Shown: piece by piece, positions 54,795 through 56,069 of the stretch
Position numbering within the stretch: the first letter of the stretch is position 1
Layout: each line of letters begins with the position of its first letter
Assembly: GCA_045658525.1 (NCBI GenBank)
Contig: JAZOVD010000055.1
Location: 1 to 56,069 of the forward strand
Length of the DNA stretch: 56,069 bases
From: SIG673 sp045658525
Lineage (GTDB): Bacteria > Bacillota > Clostridia > Oscillospirales > CAG-272
Direction of reading: 5' to 3'
Notes under the pieces: model-generated
Seen by the model: the letters and a program-made list of their open reading frames with translations, nothing else
The model's database searches: none
What the model was told of the DNA's origin: nothing
Program-made: the position numbers and the translations under genes

Positions 54795-54838
54795 AACAAA
54801 AAACTCCCGCAAAACGTCTTTTCGACATTTTCGGGGGC
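54795..54838 (-). terminator. FMN-riboswitch expression-platform terminator
   Basis: On the minus strand CCCCCGAAAATGTC, loop GAAAA, GACGTTTTGCGGGAG with a T run (TTTTTTGTTTG) form a strong intrinsic terminator between the FMN aptamer and ribU, about 50 bases before the start codon. Confidence 0.88.
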
Positions 54839-54861
54839 AAGCTCACGCACAGCAAAACCTT

Positions 54862-54975
54862 GTCTTCTCTCATCCGGACTATACCGTCGGTACAGGAATC
54901 TCACCTGTTCGGCACGTTTTTATTACGCGCTCGCGGACTTTTACCGCCGATGTGGAATCACACCAACCCCTGAAA
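54862..54975 (-). promoter_or_regulatory. FMN riboswitch (RFN element)
   Basis: On the minus strand the order is TCAGGGGTTGGTGTGATTCC, then GGCGGTAAAAGTCCGCGAGC, GAACAGGTGAGATTCC, TACCGACGGTATAGTCCGG and ATGAGAGAAG, which are the conserved parts of the FMN aptamer. High FMN would favour the terminator after it and stop ribU expression. I saw no consensus promoter in the 25 bases between the tuf terminator and this element. Confidence 0.95.
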
Positions 54976-54989
54976 AACACTTTTATTTG

Positions 54990-55029
54990 TTTAACAAATA
55001 ACCCCGGAGGAGGTTAGTCTCCTCCGGGG
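54990..55029 (-). terminator. tuf intrinsic terminator
   Basis: CCCCGGAGGAG (55002-55012) pairs with CTCCTCCGGGG (55019-55029). On the minus strand the stem is followed by TTATTTGTT; on the plus strand by ATTCTTTG. It ends the transcript that includes tuf. Confidence 0.8.
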
Positions 55030-55298
55030 ATTCTTTGTTCTGATCCTTTTCTGCTGTCAAAGGCAGTGACCGTTTTCTCCATTTTGTAGGCATTCAGTTT
55101 CGTCGATCGTAACTTCAAGCTGACACCTGAACACGATTTCATTGGGCGAAGCGTCGACTCAACGCCCGCTGTCATTGTATTTCAGCGTTCGCTTTCCGTA
55201 AAAGCTTCCGAAAAGATGCCGTTTCCGCGGTAAAACAGAATAAACGGTACCGCATTAACATTATATGCAGTTAAGAAATAAATTCCCGAACTATTTAA
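55030..55298 (-). other. 269-base tuf 3' untranslated region without a supported gene
   Basis: Nothing convincing was found between the tuf stop and its terminator. One 42-codon minus-strand frame (MKSCSGVSLKL) has no ribosome site. The length is unusual for a clostridial 3' region. Confidence 0.4.
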
Positions 55299-56069
55299 TT
55301 AGTCGGCAACAGCGGTAACAACTCCGGAACCAACGGTTCTACCACCCTCACGGATAGCGAAACGGAGTCCAACCTCCATAGCGATAGGAGTGATGAGCTC
55401 AACGTCCATAACTACGTTATCGCCAGGCTTGCACATCTCAACGTCATCAGGAAGCTTGATGTTTCCGGTAACGTCGGTTGTTCTGAAATAGAACTGAGGT
55501 CTGTAACCGGTGAAGAAGGGCTTTTTACGGCCGCCTTCCTTCTCGGTAAGAACGTAAACCTGTCCCTTGAACTTGGTGTAAGGATGAACGGATCCTACCT
55601 TACAGAGAACCTGTCCTCTTTCGATCTCGTTCTTCTGGATACCACGGAGAAGAGCTCCGATGTTGTCTCCTGCCTCAGCCTGGGGAAGAAGCTTTCTGAA
55701 CATCTCAACTCCGGTAACGGTGGTCTGCTTAGCCTCATCGGCAAGACCTACGATCTCAACAACGTCGTTAACCTTGATGGTTCCTCTCTCAACACGGCCC
55801 GTAGCAACGGTTCCACGGCCGGTTATGGAGAATACGTCCTCAACAGGCATAAGGAAGGGCTCGTCAGACTTTCTTGCGGGAGTAGGAATGTAGCTATCTA
55901 CTTCGCTCATAAGCTCAAGGATAGGAGCATACTCGGGAGAGTTGATATCGGTGCTAGCGGACTCAAGAGCCTCACGAGCAGAACCGCGAACGATCGGCAG
56001 ATCGTCGGCGGGGAAGTCGTAGGAGGACAGCAGATCGCGGATCTCCATCTCAACGAGGTCGAGAAGTTC
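55299..56069 (-). CDS. tuf: elongation factor Tu (5' part outside the window)
   Basis: It brings aminoacyl-tRNA to the ribosome. The 256 C-terminal residues are present, starting in the G domain after the GTP-binding motifs (LDLVEMEIRDLLSSYDFPADD). Domain 2 shows VEDVFSITGRGTVATGRVERG, and domain 3 shows FFTGYRPQFYFRTTDVTG and GGRTVGSGVV. It ends TAVAD, then TAA. The gene runs off the right edge of the window. Confidence 0.97.
   Translation of the reverse strand, partial: ELLDLVEMEIRDLLSSYDFPADDLPIVRGSAREALESASTDINSPEYAPILELMSEVDSYIPTPARKSDEPFLMPVEDVFSITGRGTVATGRVERGTIKVNDVVEIVGLADEAKQTTVTGVEMFRKLLPQAEAGDNIGALLRGIQKNEIERGQVLCKVGSVHPYTKFKGQVYVLTEKEGGRKKPFFTGYRPQFYFRTTDVTGNIKLPDDVEMCKPGDNVVMDVELITPIAMEVGLRFAIREGGRTVGSGVVTAVAD

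Noticed and set aside
55030..55190. 42-codon minus-strand frame after tuf
   Set aside because: No ribosome site and no similarity recognised; it runs into the terminator stem.
1..56069. tRNA, rRNA, CRISPR arrays, prophage or toxin-antitoxin genes
   Set aside because: I looked for cloverleaf ends, direct-repeat arrays and typical gene families on both strands and found none that I can support.

Overview
The window looks like a chromosomal segment of an uncultured anaerobic Clostridia-type Firmicute, probably of gut or rumen origin. Supporting evidence: a long (Bacillus-type) SRP RNA upstream of dnaX-ybaB-recR, a clostridial fused PurL, a SleC-like cortex-lysis cluster that implies sporulation, CdaA, HemZ, RecD2, an S-box in front of metK and an FMN riboswitch in front of ribU. 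No rRNA, tRNA, CRISPR, prophage or transposase gene was seen.

Layout. 1-64: tail of an unidentified gene. 218-9632: a minus-strand purine operon read purE-purF-purM-purN-purD-purL, with its own sigma-A promoter; purC and purH are absent. A MITE-like element (9735-10000) follows, then a 1908-residue zinc-ribbon/LRR lipoprotein on the minus strand. 16075-19936: a plus-strand zinc operon (Zur-type repressor, ZnuA, ZnuC, ZnuB, novel lipoprotein). 19990-22357: a minus-strand three-gene SleC-like set. 22487-27938: SRP RNA, dnaX, ybaB, recR, pcrA. 28028-29071: a lone Gfo/Idh/MocA dehydrogenase. 29166-34061: a very large acidic lipoprotein, a Cys-rich membrane protein and rpe. 34219-34378: a candidate plus-strand small RNA. 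34376-42745: minus-strand cdaA, a 52-residue membrane protein, FAD protein, RseC-like, recJ, dtd, hemZ and a uridine-kinase-like gene. 43004-45363: plus-strand ispD-ispF-rlmN. 45351-53114: minus-strand metK, recD2, comFC, E2-like, AraC regulator, thioesterase, flavin reductase and DUF6873. 53585-56069: minus-strand tuf (partial), ribU under an FMN riboswitch, and a small export protein.

Most notable: purL carries one in-frame TAG codon at residue 984, just before its glutaminase domain, while all 47 gene ends visible in the window use TAA (23) or TGA (24) and none uses TAG. This is either a recent nonsense mutation, an assembly error, or a sign that UAG is not an ordinary stop here. Other points of interest: two copies of a hairpin-rich intergenic repeat whose stems differ by compensatory changes (in the place normally held by purH, and in the metK leader); the orphan small RNA; the CRP-type palindrome between the metK promoter and its SAM riboswitch; and the truncated CdaR-like partner after cdaA.
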